DNA of 64,000 bases from Deltaproteobacteria bacterium (lineage in GTDB: Bacteria; Desulfobacterota; Desulfarculia; Adiutricales; Adiutricaceae): contig JAISEK010000148.1 in NCBI GenBank assembly GCA_031264145.1, forward strand, positions 1-64,000, given 5' to 3'. How positions within the stretch are numbered: position 1 is the first letter of the stretch; every line of letters begins with the position of its first letter. Positions 1-8,551 of the stretch are shown here, one piece after another. Both the position numbers and the translations under genes were made by a program. The notes below the pieces were generated by a model. The model was given only the letters and a program-made list of their open reading frames with translations. It was not told the origin of the DNA and made no database searches.

Positions 1-35
1 TTTTGGCCAGTTTTCATGTCTTGCCAGTTCTTCCT

Positions 36-66
36 AAACCCCATGGTTTACATGGGGTTTTCGTTT
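36..66 (+). terminator. Intrinsic terminator-like hairpin
   Basis: AAACCCCATG-GTTTA-CATGGGGTTT perfect 10-bp stem followed by TCGTTTTTT. Confidence 0.75.
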
Positions 67-75
67 TTTATGTTG

Positions 76-215
76 TCATGGGTACTCATGGAGCAGTTTA
101 CAAGCTCATGAATTTAGGGCCATTTAGGGTAATGCGAAGGGTAATGGAGGCAGTCATGAGGCTATCATTACCCTTGACCGAGCTTAAGATACGGAATCTT
201 AGCCCGAAAGATAAA
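76..215 (+). repeat. Copy 1 of a diverged direct repeat (integrase 5' region)
   Basis: ATGGGTACTCATGGAGCAGTTTACAAGCTCATGAATTTAGG...GACCGAGCTTAAGATACGGAATCTTA resembles 1126-1245. Confidence 0.7.
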
Positions 216-302
216 AATTACAAGGAATTTGACGGCGGATCGCCGGGGCTCTACCTAGAAGTCTTGGCGACAGGGACCAAGAGCTGGCGAGTCAAATACT
301 AG
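156..302 (+). pseudogene. Truncated N-terminus of tyrosine integrase (DUF4102-like arm-binding domain)
   Basis: MRLSLPLTELKIRNLSPKDKNYKEFDGGSPGLYLEVLATGTKSWRVKY is the typical integrase N-terminal motif; stops right after KSWRVKY. Confidence 0.7.
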
Positions 303-394
303 GCCAATATAATCGATCGACGGGAAACGCTTGGGCATTGGCCAGAGGTCGGCCTGAAGATGGCAATTGGGCACTAACCACTTGATGATGTCTA

Positions 395-464
395 CGACTG
401 AAAAGAACAAAGTCTCCGTTTCCTTGTCATAGATGCGGCGGATTTCATTTTCTTCAAAAAGCAC
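395..464 (-). pseudogene. Bro-N/antirepressor-type N-terminal fragment
   Basis: MLFEENEIRRIYDKETETLFFSVVDII matches the start of Bro-N proteins (F-x-x-x-EIRRIYDEETETWFFSVVDII); similarity ends after DII. Confidence 0.55.
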
Positions 465-1125
465 GACGCAATTGTTCTAAAAACAACATTACTTTGGCAT
501 GTGGGTCAATAAGCGTTAAACATTATACCATACTAATATCATTTTTAGGCAGTGTTGACCTTTTGGTTTGTCTGGTTAAAGTGGTTGAATTCGGCCACTT
601 TGGGATGTCGGGCTCCTTTTCCCCTGGGCTAGGGCGGCTTCTCCTTAAAATTATACCAGAACCCTAATAACGATTAACGGGATTTTCCGTGACCAGGCCT
701 CGGCCTTGGCTGCCTGGCCCATGCCAGGGGCCGGGCTGCCAATTGCCATGAAGACGTGGGGTTGACCAAGGGGGCAACCCACAAGCATTGTGGATTGCCA
801 GGCATGTCTCGCCGCGACCCTGCTCGCCTTGACCTCGAGGCCAATGTTCCTAAAGGCCGTGCCAAGCCAGAAACCGCAGAACGTGGCCAGTGAATGCTGT
901 GCCGCCGCTTCGTCTCTTCACATTCCGTACGTAACAATCCCTCTCGATGAACAGCATGTGGTCGCAGTAGAACAACAGTGGATAATACCGCCCGCCGATT
1001 TTATGGAACAACACCGCGCGGTCAGATTCGAACCTGTCGCCTTACCGCAGGATGGTCGTGATCTCAATGGTCCCGCCATGGTTAACGCACTCTGACAACG
1101 GCTGGTTGCCGACTCCAGCACGTTT

Positions 1126-1245
1126 TATGGGTAATCATGGAACAGTTTACAAACTCATGAATTTAAGGTAATGTAAAGGGTAATGGAGCCAGGTATGAGG
1201 CTAGCATTATCCTTGACCAAGCTTAAGATACAAAATATTAATCTA
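1126..1245 (+). repeat. Copy 2 of diverged direct repeat (integrase 5' region, decayed)
   Basis: ATGGGTAATCATGGAACAGTTTACAAACTCATGAATTTAAGG...GACCAAGCTTAAGATACAAAATATTA; encodes MRLALSLTKLKIQNINL then stop. Confidence 0.7.
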
Positions 1246-1489
1246 TAAAATAACCATAACATTTTAAATTAACTAATTTTTATAAATTATTGACATAGCA
1301 GTGATTAAATCGACATCTATAAATGCAATAAATATATACATATTATATATAAAAATATAAATATTTCTAATATTTTTAATTTATAATTTCATAATAGCAA
1401 TACTTAAAAGATGTAATTTATCTTACTATTTTTGATTTTCAGTAAAAATTACTTCTAAAATGATGATAGCTTATTAATCATCAATAAAT

Positions 1490-2656
1490 TTGAATGCGAA
1501 ATGGCATATGAAAAATAAATTAAAAAATCCATTAGAGATAATCTCTATAGAAGGATTTAAATCTTTCCGTAATTTAAAAAATTTTACACTTAATCATGGA
1601 TTAAACATATTAATTGGTGCCAATGGCGCAGGAAAAAGTAATTTTGTTGATTTTTTTCGTGTCATGGAACGTATAGCCCTCAATTGTCTCATAGAATACG
1701 TTGCTCAATATGGGCAAGCGGAAACGTTCTTTTTTCAAGGCACTAAAAAGACTCCCGCAATTAAGATTGAAATTATTATTTCCAGCATGGCGTATTCTTT
1801 TTCTTTGATTCCAAAAGTTGACGGTTCAGTGATGGTCAAGGACGAAACCTTGACCATGCCAAAATCTCTTAGTTTTCACGTTGAAAATGAGTTCATCGAG
1901 TCAGATAAAGAAAATTCCAAAGGATCAATTCTTGGTTCTACCATTCACTCTAATAAAATTGTGGACGATAAAACAATAAAGAAACATATCCATGACACTA
2001 TCGCCAAATGGCGCATCTATCACTTCCACGATACATCGCCATTTTCCACATTGCGTAAAGCGGCTTCGATTTACAACCACAAAGAACTGTTTGACGATGG
2101 ATCAAATTTACCCGCTTTTTTATGGGCCTTGAAAGGCAAACGTTCACGGGCCTATGAAAAAATAACCGCCTCCATGCGCCGTATAATGCCACTCTTTGAG
2201 GATTTCGTGTTGGAACCCGAGCCAAACGGCGCGACCCCGGATCGTCTGGTGCGCCTATGCTGGCGTGAACGAGGCTCACAGTATATTTATCAGCCATGGC
2301 AGATGTCTGATGGCACTTTGCGCGCCCTCGCCCTAATGACCGTTCTCATGCAGCCTGACCCACCATCGACCATAATCATAGATGAACCGGAACTCGGCCT
2401 TCATCCAAACTCCTTGGATTTTATGGCTGGGCTGATGCATGCGGCGGCTGAGGAAACCCAACTGGTCGTGACCACTCAATCCCCCGACTTGCTACGTTCC
2501 ATGGAGCCTGAGGATGTCATGGTTGTTCACAACTTTAGGGGAGAAACTATTCTCGAACGCCTGGAACGTGCTCCCCTGGCTGCCTGGCTGGAAGAATATT
2601 CCTTGTCAGAGCTATGGTTGAAAAACGTCATTCAGGCCGGGCCTGACGATGCCTAA
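1490..2656 (+). CDS. AAA family ATPase (AAA_21/AAA_15, SMC-like)
   Basis: IEGFKSFRNLKNFTLNHGLNILIGANGAGKSNFVDFF (Walker A), SDGTLRALALMTVL signature, TIIIDEPELGLHP (Walker B), TQSPDLL. Confidence 0.9.
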   Translation: MNAKWHMKNKLKNPLEIISIEGFKSFRNLKNFTLNHGLNILIGANGAGKSNFVDFFRVMERIALNCLIEYVAQYGQAETFFFQGTKKTPAIKIEIIISSMAYSFSLIPKVDGSVMVKDETLTMPKSLSFHVENEFIESDKENSKGSILGSTIHSNKIVDDKTIKKHIHDTIAKWRIYHFHDTSPFSTLRKAASIYNHKELFDDGSNLPAFLWALKGKRSRAYEKITASMRRIMPLFEDFVLEPEPNGATPDRLVRLCWRERGSQYIYQPWQMSDGTLRALALMTVLMQPDPPSTIIIDEPELGLHPNSLDFMAGLMHAAAEETQLVVTTQSPDLLRSMEPEDVMVVHNFRGETILERLERAPLAAWLEEYSLSELWLKNVIQAGPDDA

Positions 2657-3368
2657 GCCGAATCTCGTCATTATCACCGAAGGCCAGACGGAAACACGGG
2701 CACTTCCGGAACTGTTGGCGGCACATCTGCGTAGTTTCGGCTGGGAGCCAATCTTCCCCACCATAGGCCGGCCGGGAGCAGCTAAAGGCGGCTCCAAGAA
2801 CTTTGAAATCCTGCTCGACAACATCAAGTTCTCCGCCCTGCAACACAGAGCCTGCTATATTTCAACCTTTTTTGATTATTACGGATTGAATATTGCCTGG
2901 CCTGGTGTGAGCGAGGCAAAAGCCGCAAGCAATGCCAACTATCGTCAGCGGCTAGTTTCCATTGAAGACAGACTGGCCAAAGAAGTAGAGGAGCGGATCA
3001 GCCGCAACGTGTTGTGGCATGGCCACTTCATACCCCACATACAACCGCATGAGTTTGAGGCACTATTGCTCTCACTCCCTGACGAGACTGCATTTGCTTT
3101 GAGTTCAAGCCACCCTGATGTGTCTGTGGATGACTTGGCCGGTAAACTTAAAAATATCGTCGCCAATTTCAACTCGTGTGAGGAAATCAATGACAGCTAC
3201 GACACTGCGCCGTCAAGACGCCTTGCCTCTCTTACCCCCTACCGCAAAGGAAAATCATCCGGGGCCCATGCATGGCAAATATTCCAGAGAGGAAAATTGG
3301 AATCTGTGCGGCAGGCTTGCCCTCATTTCAGCGCATGGTTGAGCAAGCTGGAGGGGCTGGAGAAGTGA
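2649..3368 (+). CDS. DUF4276 family protein, overlapping the ATPase gene
   Basis: VIITEGQTETRALPELLAAHL..., TFFDYYGLNIAWPG, FIPHIQPHEFEALLLS, EEINDSYDTAPSRRL, CPHFSAWLSKLEGL; 8-nt overlap with upstream ORF. Confidence 0.88.
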   Translation: MPKPNLVIITEGQTETRALPELLAAHLRSFGWEPIFPTIGRPGAAKGGSKNFEILLDNIKFSALQHRACYISTFFDYYGLNIAWPGVSEAKAASNANYRQRLVSIEDRLAKEVEERISRNVLWHGHFIPHIQPHEFEALLLSLPDETAFALSSSHPDVSVDDLAGKLKNIVANFNSCEEINDSYDTAPSRRLASLTPYRKGKSSGAHAWQIFQRGKLESVRQACPHFSAWLSKLEGLEK

Positions 3369-3375
3369 ATTCCCC

Positions 3376-3436
3376 TTATCAAATAATGCCATAAAACTCC
3401 TAACTTCAGTCGAAGATATAATGCGCTTCCAGATCT
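3376..3436. repeat. Dispersed ~60-bp repeat, copy 1
   Basis: CCATAAAACTCCTAACTTCAG-TCGAAGATATAATGCGCTTCCAG resembles 33464-33524. Confidence 0.55.
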
Positions 3437-3619
3437 TGTCTCGCCGTCAGTTCGGTCTACGTCAATTTCAATATCCAGCCTAAATTCACATTGGCTCTCC
3501 CTCCCCCAACTTCCGACAAACAGCCGGCGGAGAGCATTCAGATGAGCGTCGCACGAATTAACCGGCAATCCGGTCTCGGCGGCCGGCCCGTTCTTTCCTG
3601 GCCTTTCAGCCCCAGCGGC

Positions 3620-4140
3620 TCATATCTGGCCAGCATGCATCAGGAAGCCGGCAGGGAAGTGGGCGGCCTGGTGCCTCAAAGCCCGGACTGCCCGGAGGGG
3701 CTTGAGACGGTCAAGGTCGATTCCATGGATTTTTCCAAAACGGACGAGTCGGCCAAAGCTCTGGACGGGGCCGACGTTTTCTGCAACACCTAATTGGACG
3801 CGCTTCAATGACCGCCGCTTCAGCCATGATGAGGCGGCCAGGAACACCCACATTTTCTTTCAGGCCGCAAGACCAGACCGAAGTCAGACGCAAGGGGCAA
3901 GGCGGAGCTGGCCGAAAGCGGCCTGTCCCAGGCCATTATGCGCCCGGCCTTGCTTTGCGGTAAATTTTGATCAACGACATCGCCTGGGCTTTACTGACTT
4001 TTCGACCTCCTGAGTTTTCTGCAGGGGCGATTACGGCCTGAGACAGTTTGCGGATGTAGGCCGTTTTGCCGGCGTGGAGCAGATCCTGGGCGATTATCTC
4101 GCCGAATGGCACGTCGGATACGGGCAATCCCTTCAAGCCA
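3620..4140 (+). pseudogene. Decayed NAD(P)-dependent epimerase (NmrA/NDUFA9-like SDR)
   Basis: Frame-broken pieces: GLETVKVDSMDFSKTDESAKALDGADVFCNT; KAELAESGLSQAIMRPALLCGKF; (frameshift) LINDIAWALLTF; GDYGLRQFADVGRFAGVEQILGDYLAEW. Confidence 0.55.
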
Positions 4141-4214
4141 CCGTCCTGTCGGGTCTGGAAGCCGAAAGACGTTTGGGTCCCGCCCGGCCCCGGCCTGGCT
4201 GGGCGGGCCTGGGG

Positions 4215-4712
4215 TCAAAAGGTCTCGGTCCAGCCTTCCTTGGAAAATGACTGCAGCCTGGCCTTGGCGTCCCTCAGATAGAAGACCTGGGTGTTGCCGT
4301 CGTCGGCCGAGTACATGGCCTTGAGCTCGGGGTGGGCGTCCAGCAGGAACTGCTTTGCCTCGAGGCGGTCGTCCTCCACGGCCACGGCCTCGACTCGGAT
4401 CCAGGCGTCCTTGCCGTCGAAGGCGCAGATCTCTATCTTGGGGTTGGCCAGAAGCTGTCTGGAGACGTCCTTGACCTTGCCGGTCTGGAAGTAGATCCTG
4501 CCCTCGAAGATGGCCAGGCTCCCAAAGGGCCTGACCCTGGGCTGGCCGCCCTCGTCCGTGGCCAGGAAGTAGACGCCGCAGCTCCTCAGGAAGTCGAAGA
4601 CCTTCCGAGTCGCCGCCTGGCCATCGCCGTTCTGGGCGGAAAGGGACTGGGCCAGCAAAAGGACGGCCAGCAGGGCCGCGGGGACCAGAAGCGACAGGGA
4701 TGCCTTTCTCAT
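4215..4712 (-). CDS. Pyridoxamine 5'-phosphate oxidase-like (split-barrel flavin) protein with signal peptide
   Basis: MRKASLSLLVPAALLAVLLLAQSLSAQ signal; FLATDEGGQPRVRPFGSLAIFEGRIYFQTGKVKDVSRQLLANPKIEICAFDGKDAWIRVEA. Confidence 0.85.
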   Translation of the reverse strand: MRKASLSLLVPAALLAVLLLAQSLSAQNGDGQAATRKVFDFLRSCGVYFLATDEGGQPRVRPFGSLAIFEGRIYFQTGKVKDVSRQLLANPKIEICAFDGKDAWIRVEAVAVEDDRLEAKQFLLDAHPELKAMYSADDGNTQVFYLRDAKARLQSFSKEGWTETF

Positions 4713-5149
4713 TTATTCTCCTTCGTGACGCTACGGGGGGAAGGCAGGGCCTTCCGAAAGTGGCCAGGGCGGACAATTGGGGTGGCGTCTTGACGGGATC
4801 GATTTTACCAACAACGCCCGCAGACATCAATGCTTGGCCCTTTCCTGGCCTGAATATCATCATAATTTTGTATTTTTTCGTGATAAATATTATAATAAGT
4901 ATTAATTATATTAATAATTTATTATAATATTTTACTTAAAAATTATTTATATACTATAAATATTCCATATATTTAAAATAATACGCATCATATAGTTTTT
5001 TTTGCTTTGTCATTTTCTATGCATTTGGCCAAATTGCCCTCCCCTGGCTGGCATCCCTGGCGACGGCCCACTAACGTGCTGAAAACAATGATCTTTCAGT
5101 CAAACCTCAGGCCAAGCTGGAGGGGAGCTAAATTTTTTTCAAAAATGCT

Positions 5150-5176
5150 TAAGTCTTTCCGATCGGTTGCCGATAA
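5150..5176 (+). promoter_or_regulatory. Putative sigma-28 (FliA) promoter of flagellin
   Basis: TAAG-N15-GCCGATAA, ~80 bp upstream of flagellin ATG; matches TAAA-N15-GCCGATAA consensus. Confidence 0.75.
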
Positions 5177-5254
5177 GAGTCTTGAAGAAAGCTTGACGGC
5201 TATCGAGCTTCCCTCAAGACTGGGTTTCCGAACCGAAAAAAGAGAAGGTGTCCC

Positions 5255-7147
5255 ATGGGTCTCGTCATCAACCACAACATGCCGGCGATATTCTCCAGCT
5301 ACATGCTGGACAACCACTATGGCCGCCTGGCCACCAACACCGAGCGGCTGTCCTCCGGGCTGCGGATCAACTCGGCCGAGGACGACCCGGCAGGCTTCGG
5401 CATCAGGGAGTTGATGCGCTCGGAGATACAGAACATGGGGCAAGGCATCAGGAACACCGCCGACGGCATCAGCCTCTTGCAGACCGCCGAGGGGGCCCTG
5501 GCCGTCATCGACGAGAAGCTCATAAGGATGCGGGAGCTGGCCGAGCAGGCGGCCACAGGCACCTACACCACCCTCCAGAGGGAGATAATAAACTCGGAGT
5601 ACCAGGCCATGGCCGCCGAGATTGACCGGATAGCCACGGCCACCAACTTCAACGGGGTCAAACTGCTCGACGGCAGCCTGAGCTCCATGCACCACGGCCA
5701 GGGCCTGAAGATCCACTTCGGGGCCGGCGACAGCAAGGCCGAAGACTACTACTTCGTGCGGATTGACGACGTCAGGGCCACCACCTCCACCGGCCTCAGG
5801 GTCGGCGGCGACGCCAAGAACGACATCTGGAGCACCTCCAGCCTGTCCGGGACCGACGCCGCCGAGGGCTGCTGCGGCGGCGGCATCCCCAGCCTCAACC
5901 AGCCGGTCTCCGCCTGGGCCGGGGGCAGCATCTTCTCCTTCGGCTACAACTGGGACCAGCAGGAGAGCGTCGACTCCAACCTCGGCCGCGGCCGCTACGT
6001 GGCCGGGGCCTACGAGCTGGCCCCTGGCACCTCCCTGGAAAGGCTCATCGACTCAGTGAACCGGGGCAGCCAGTCCAGGGTAAGGGCCGACTTCCGGGTA
6101 GGGCTTTCCGGGACCGAGCTGGTCGGCGGCGACTCCGCCGAAAACGTGGCCCGCATCTGCCTGGCCGACGAAATATACTACCTGGGCAGCTCCGAGCTGG
6201 CCGCCAGCGCCTGCGGCTCGGCCAGCCTTTTCGTGAACCTGGCCGACTATTACGTCGACGCGGGAGAGTTTTCCGGGACGTCCTCCAACGTGGCCGTGAA
6301 CGCCAGCGTGGCCTCGGCCTTCGTGGCCGCCGTCAATACCCAAAGCCGCCAGTTCTGGGCCAAGGCCGAGACCTGGTCCTATCGCTCGGGCTACGTCTCG
6401 GTCTACGTCTTCAACCGGGAGGGTGGCGACCACGACGACCTCGCGGCCAGCGACCAGCTCCTGGGCCCCGGGGTGGCCGGCAGCGCCGGCCTGGACAGGG
6501 CCATCACCTGGTACAACGACGAGACCGGCGCCGAGGGCTACAACGGCGCGTTCTTCGGCAACGGCGGCGAGCGCTGGGGGGTCTTGCGGGCCCAGCCAAC
6601 CGGCTACGGCACCTGGGGCTTGAGCCTCCACGGGCGCGACGTGGGCCTGGAGCGGGATCTGTGGATCCTGAACACCGGGGCCAGCTCCGCCGCCGAGAAC
6701 GGCCTCGACATCAACTTCTATGGCTACTCGGTCAGTTCCGCTGACCTGGGCCTGGCCGGGTTCGGCCTGGTCGGCACAGCCGGCGGCCTGAACAGGGAGT
6801 CCTTCTTCGAGGTCCAGAACGCCTCGGACGGCGACTGGAACGGGGCCAGCCTCCGCAGCCAGTCCACAGCGCAGTTAGCCCTCGAGGCCTTAGCCGAGGC
6901 CATCGCCCGGAAGGACACCATTCGGGCCAAGCTGGGGGCGCTGGTGAACAGGCTCGAGAACACCTTGACCAACCTGGAGACCATGCACGACACCCTGCAG
7001 GGGGCCGAGAGCCGCATCTCCGACGTTGACGTCGCCACCGAGATGACCGACTTCGTGCGCAACCAGGTCCTCAGCCAGGCGGCCGTCTCCATCCTCAGCC
7101 AGGCCAACGCCCTGCCCGAGATGGCCCTATCCCTCTTGAACGGCTAA
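5255..7147 (+). CDS. fliC: Flagellin
   Basis: N-term MGLVINHNMPAIFSSYML..RLSSGLRINSAEDDPAGFGIRE; C-term RISDVDVATEMTDFVRNQVLSQAAVSILSQAN; large variable centre. Confidence 0.96.
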   Translation: MGLVINHNMPAIFSSYMLDNHYGRLATNTERLSSGLRINSAEDDPAGFGIRELMRSEIQNMGQGIRNTADGISLLQTAEGALAVIDEKLIRMRELAEQAATGTYTTLQREIINSEYQAMAAEIDRIATATNFNGVKLLDGSLSSMHHGQGLKIHFGAGDSKAEDYYFVRIDDVRATTSTGLRVGGDAKNDIWSTSSLSGTDAAEGCCGGGIPSLNQPVSAWAGGSIFSFGYNWDQQESVDSNLGRGRYVAGAYELAPGTSLERLIDSVNRGSQSRVRADFRVGLSGTELVGGDSAENVARICLADEIYYLGSSELAASACGSASLFVNLADYYVDAGEFSGTSSNVAVNASVASAFVAAVNTQSRQFWAKAETWSYRSGYVSVYVFNREGGDHDDLAASDQLLGPGVAGSAGLDRAITWYNDETGAEGYNGAFFGNGGERWGVLRAQPTGYGTWGLSLHGRDVGLERDLWILNTGASSAAENGLDINFYGYSVSSADLGLAGFGLVGTAGGLNRESFFEVQNASDGDWNGASLRSQSTAQLALEALAEAIARKDTIRAKLGALVNRLENTLTNLETMHDTLQGAESRISDVDVATEMTDFVRNQVLSQAAVSILSQANALPEMALSLLNG

Positions 7148-7189
7148 AGGCCGCGGCCTCAGCCAAAAACCGCCCCAAGGAGAACAGCC

Positions 7190-7810
7190 ATGCTAAAGAT
7201 AAGAGAGTTTGACGAGATGAGCGAAATAACCGGACTTTTGGCCCAAAGCCTCGCCGGTCCTGTGGGCGGGGACATCCCCCAGGACGTGGCCGTGACCATC
7301 AGGGCGGCCAAGAAGCAGATGGAGGGCCTGCCGGAGGTCATCGAGGATCTGAACCTGGCCTTCAGCCGCTACCTGACCCTGAACGAGTCCCTGGGCCGGA
7401 TGTGGGTACTGGCCAGCGAGTCCTCCCACATGGTCGACGGGCCGCAGGTCCTGGCCGTCCGCCAGGATATGGAGGAGGAGTTCCAGGCCCTGGCCAGGGT
7501 GGTGGCCGCGGAGGCCGGCCACAAGCGCTTCCAGGGCTCTAGCCTCACGATCATGGACGCCGGCTCGGCCCTGACGGCGGCCTCAATCCTGTCCTGCCTC
7601 AAGCCGGTCATGGAGAAGCTGGACCACGAGCTCAGGGGCCAGAAGGAACTCATCATGGAGGCCATCGCCGAGACGATGAACTTTCTGGGCATCGTGGCCA
7701 TGAGCTACCCCGAGGCCGACGGCGTGGCCGGGATCCGCGAGACCCTCAGCAGGGTCAAGCTTCCCCAGACCATCGAGGGCCCGATCGTCCATGCCCCGAC
7801 CCTCCACTGA
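7190..7810 (+). CDS. Hypothetical protein downstream of flagellin
   Basis: 206-aa ORF with GC-rich codon bias, just 3' of flagellin; RBS-like AAGGAGAA upstream. Confidence 0.75.
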   Translation: MLKIREFDEMSEITGLLAQSLAGPVGGDIPQDVAVTIRAAKKQMEGLPEVIEDLNLAFSRYLTLNESLGRMWVLASESSHMVDGPQVLAVRQDMEEEFQALARVVAAEAGHKRFQGSSLTIMDAGSALTAASILSCLKPVMEKLDHELRGQKELIMEAIAETMNFLGIVAMSYPEADGVAGIRETLSRVKLPQTIEGPIVHAPTLH

Positions 7811-7825
7811 GAAAGCCGTGGCCCC

Positions 7826-8548
7826 TCAGACGGCCGGCGGGGACAGCCTGGCCGGGGGGACCCATTTCTTGAAGATGTCCGGGGAACGGCCGTAAAGGGG
7901 GACGGCGGGACATTCGGCCTCCAGGCCCCTGGCCAGGAAAAAGGCCGCCTGGGCGGCCAGGATGGCCGGATCCGGGGGGGCCGCCGGGCCCAGGGCGAAG
8001 CCCTGGGCCAGAGGCGGCAGCAGACCAAGGGCGGGGCCGCCGATGGCGACCTCCTCCGCTGGTCCGGCCAGCTCGCGCAGGGCCGGCATGGCCAGGTCTG
8101 GCCTCAGGACCAGGATGTCGGAGACCTGCTCAGGGCAGCCCCCCCCCTGGCCCTGGCGGAAAAGGGCGGCGAACAGCTCCCCGTGCCTGGCGTCGACCAG
8201 CGGGGCTACCAGCCCTGGGCCCGGGAAGGCCCCGGCCAGCACGGCCAGCGACGGGACGCCCAGGACGGGCTTGCCGGCCCCCATGGCCAGGCCCTTGGCC
8301 AGGGCCAGGCCGGTCCTGAGGCCAGTGAAGCTGCCCGGTCCGCGGCCGGCGGCCACCAGGTCAAGGCCAGACGGCGTGAGGCCGTGGCGGCCCAGCAGCG
8401 CCTTTACCGCCGGCGGCAGGAAGGAGGAGTGGCTGCCCAGGCCGTCGCCATGGACTATCTCCAGCGCCTGGGCCCGGCCCAGACCGTCGGCCCGGCACAG
8501 GCCCAGGGAGGCCACGCCGGATGAGGTGTCCCAGGCCAGGACCAGCAT
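7826..8548 (-). CDS. tsaB: tRNA threonylcarbamoyladenosine biosynthesis protein TsaB
   Basis: MLVLAWDTSSGVASLGL..., GPGSFTGLRTGLALAKGLAMG, LVDARHGELFAALF. Confidence 0.93.
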   Translation of the reverse strand: MLVLAWDTSSGVASLGLCRADGLGRAQALEIVHGDGLGSHSSFLPPAVKALLGRHGLTPSGLDLVAAGRGPGSFTGLRTGLALAKGLAMGAGKPVLGVPSLAVLAGAFPGPGLVAPLVDARHGELFAALFRQGQGGGCPEQVSDILVLRPDLAMPALRELAGPAEEVAIGGPALGLLPPLAQGFALGPAAPPDPAILAAQAAFFLARGLEAECPAVPLYGRSPDIFKKWVPPARLSPPAV

Positions 8549-8551
8549 GGC

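Noticed and set aside
1000-1060. T-loop-like GGTTCGAATC on the minus strand, possible tRNA
   Set aside because: No acceptor/anticodon stems could be formed; region looks like decayed coding sequence.
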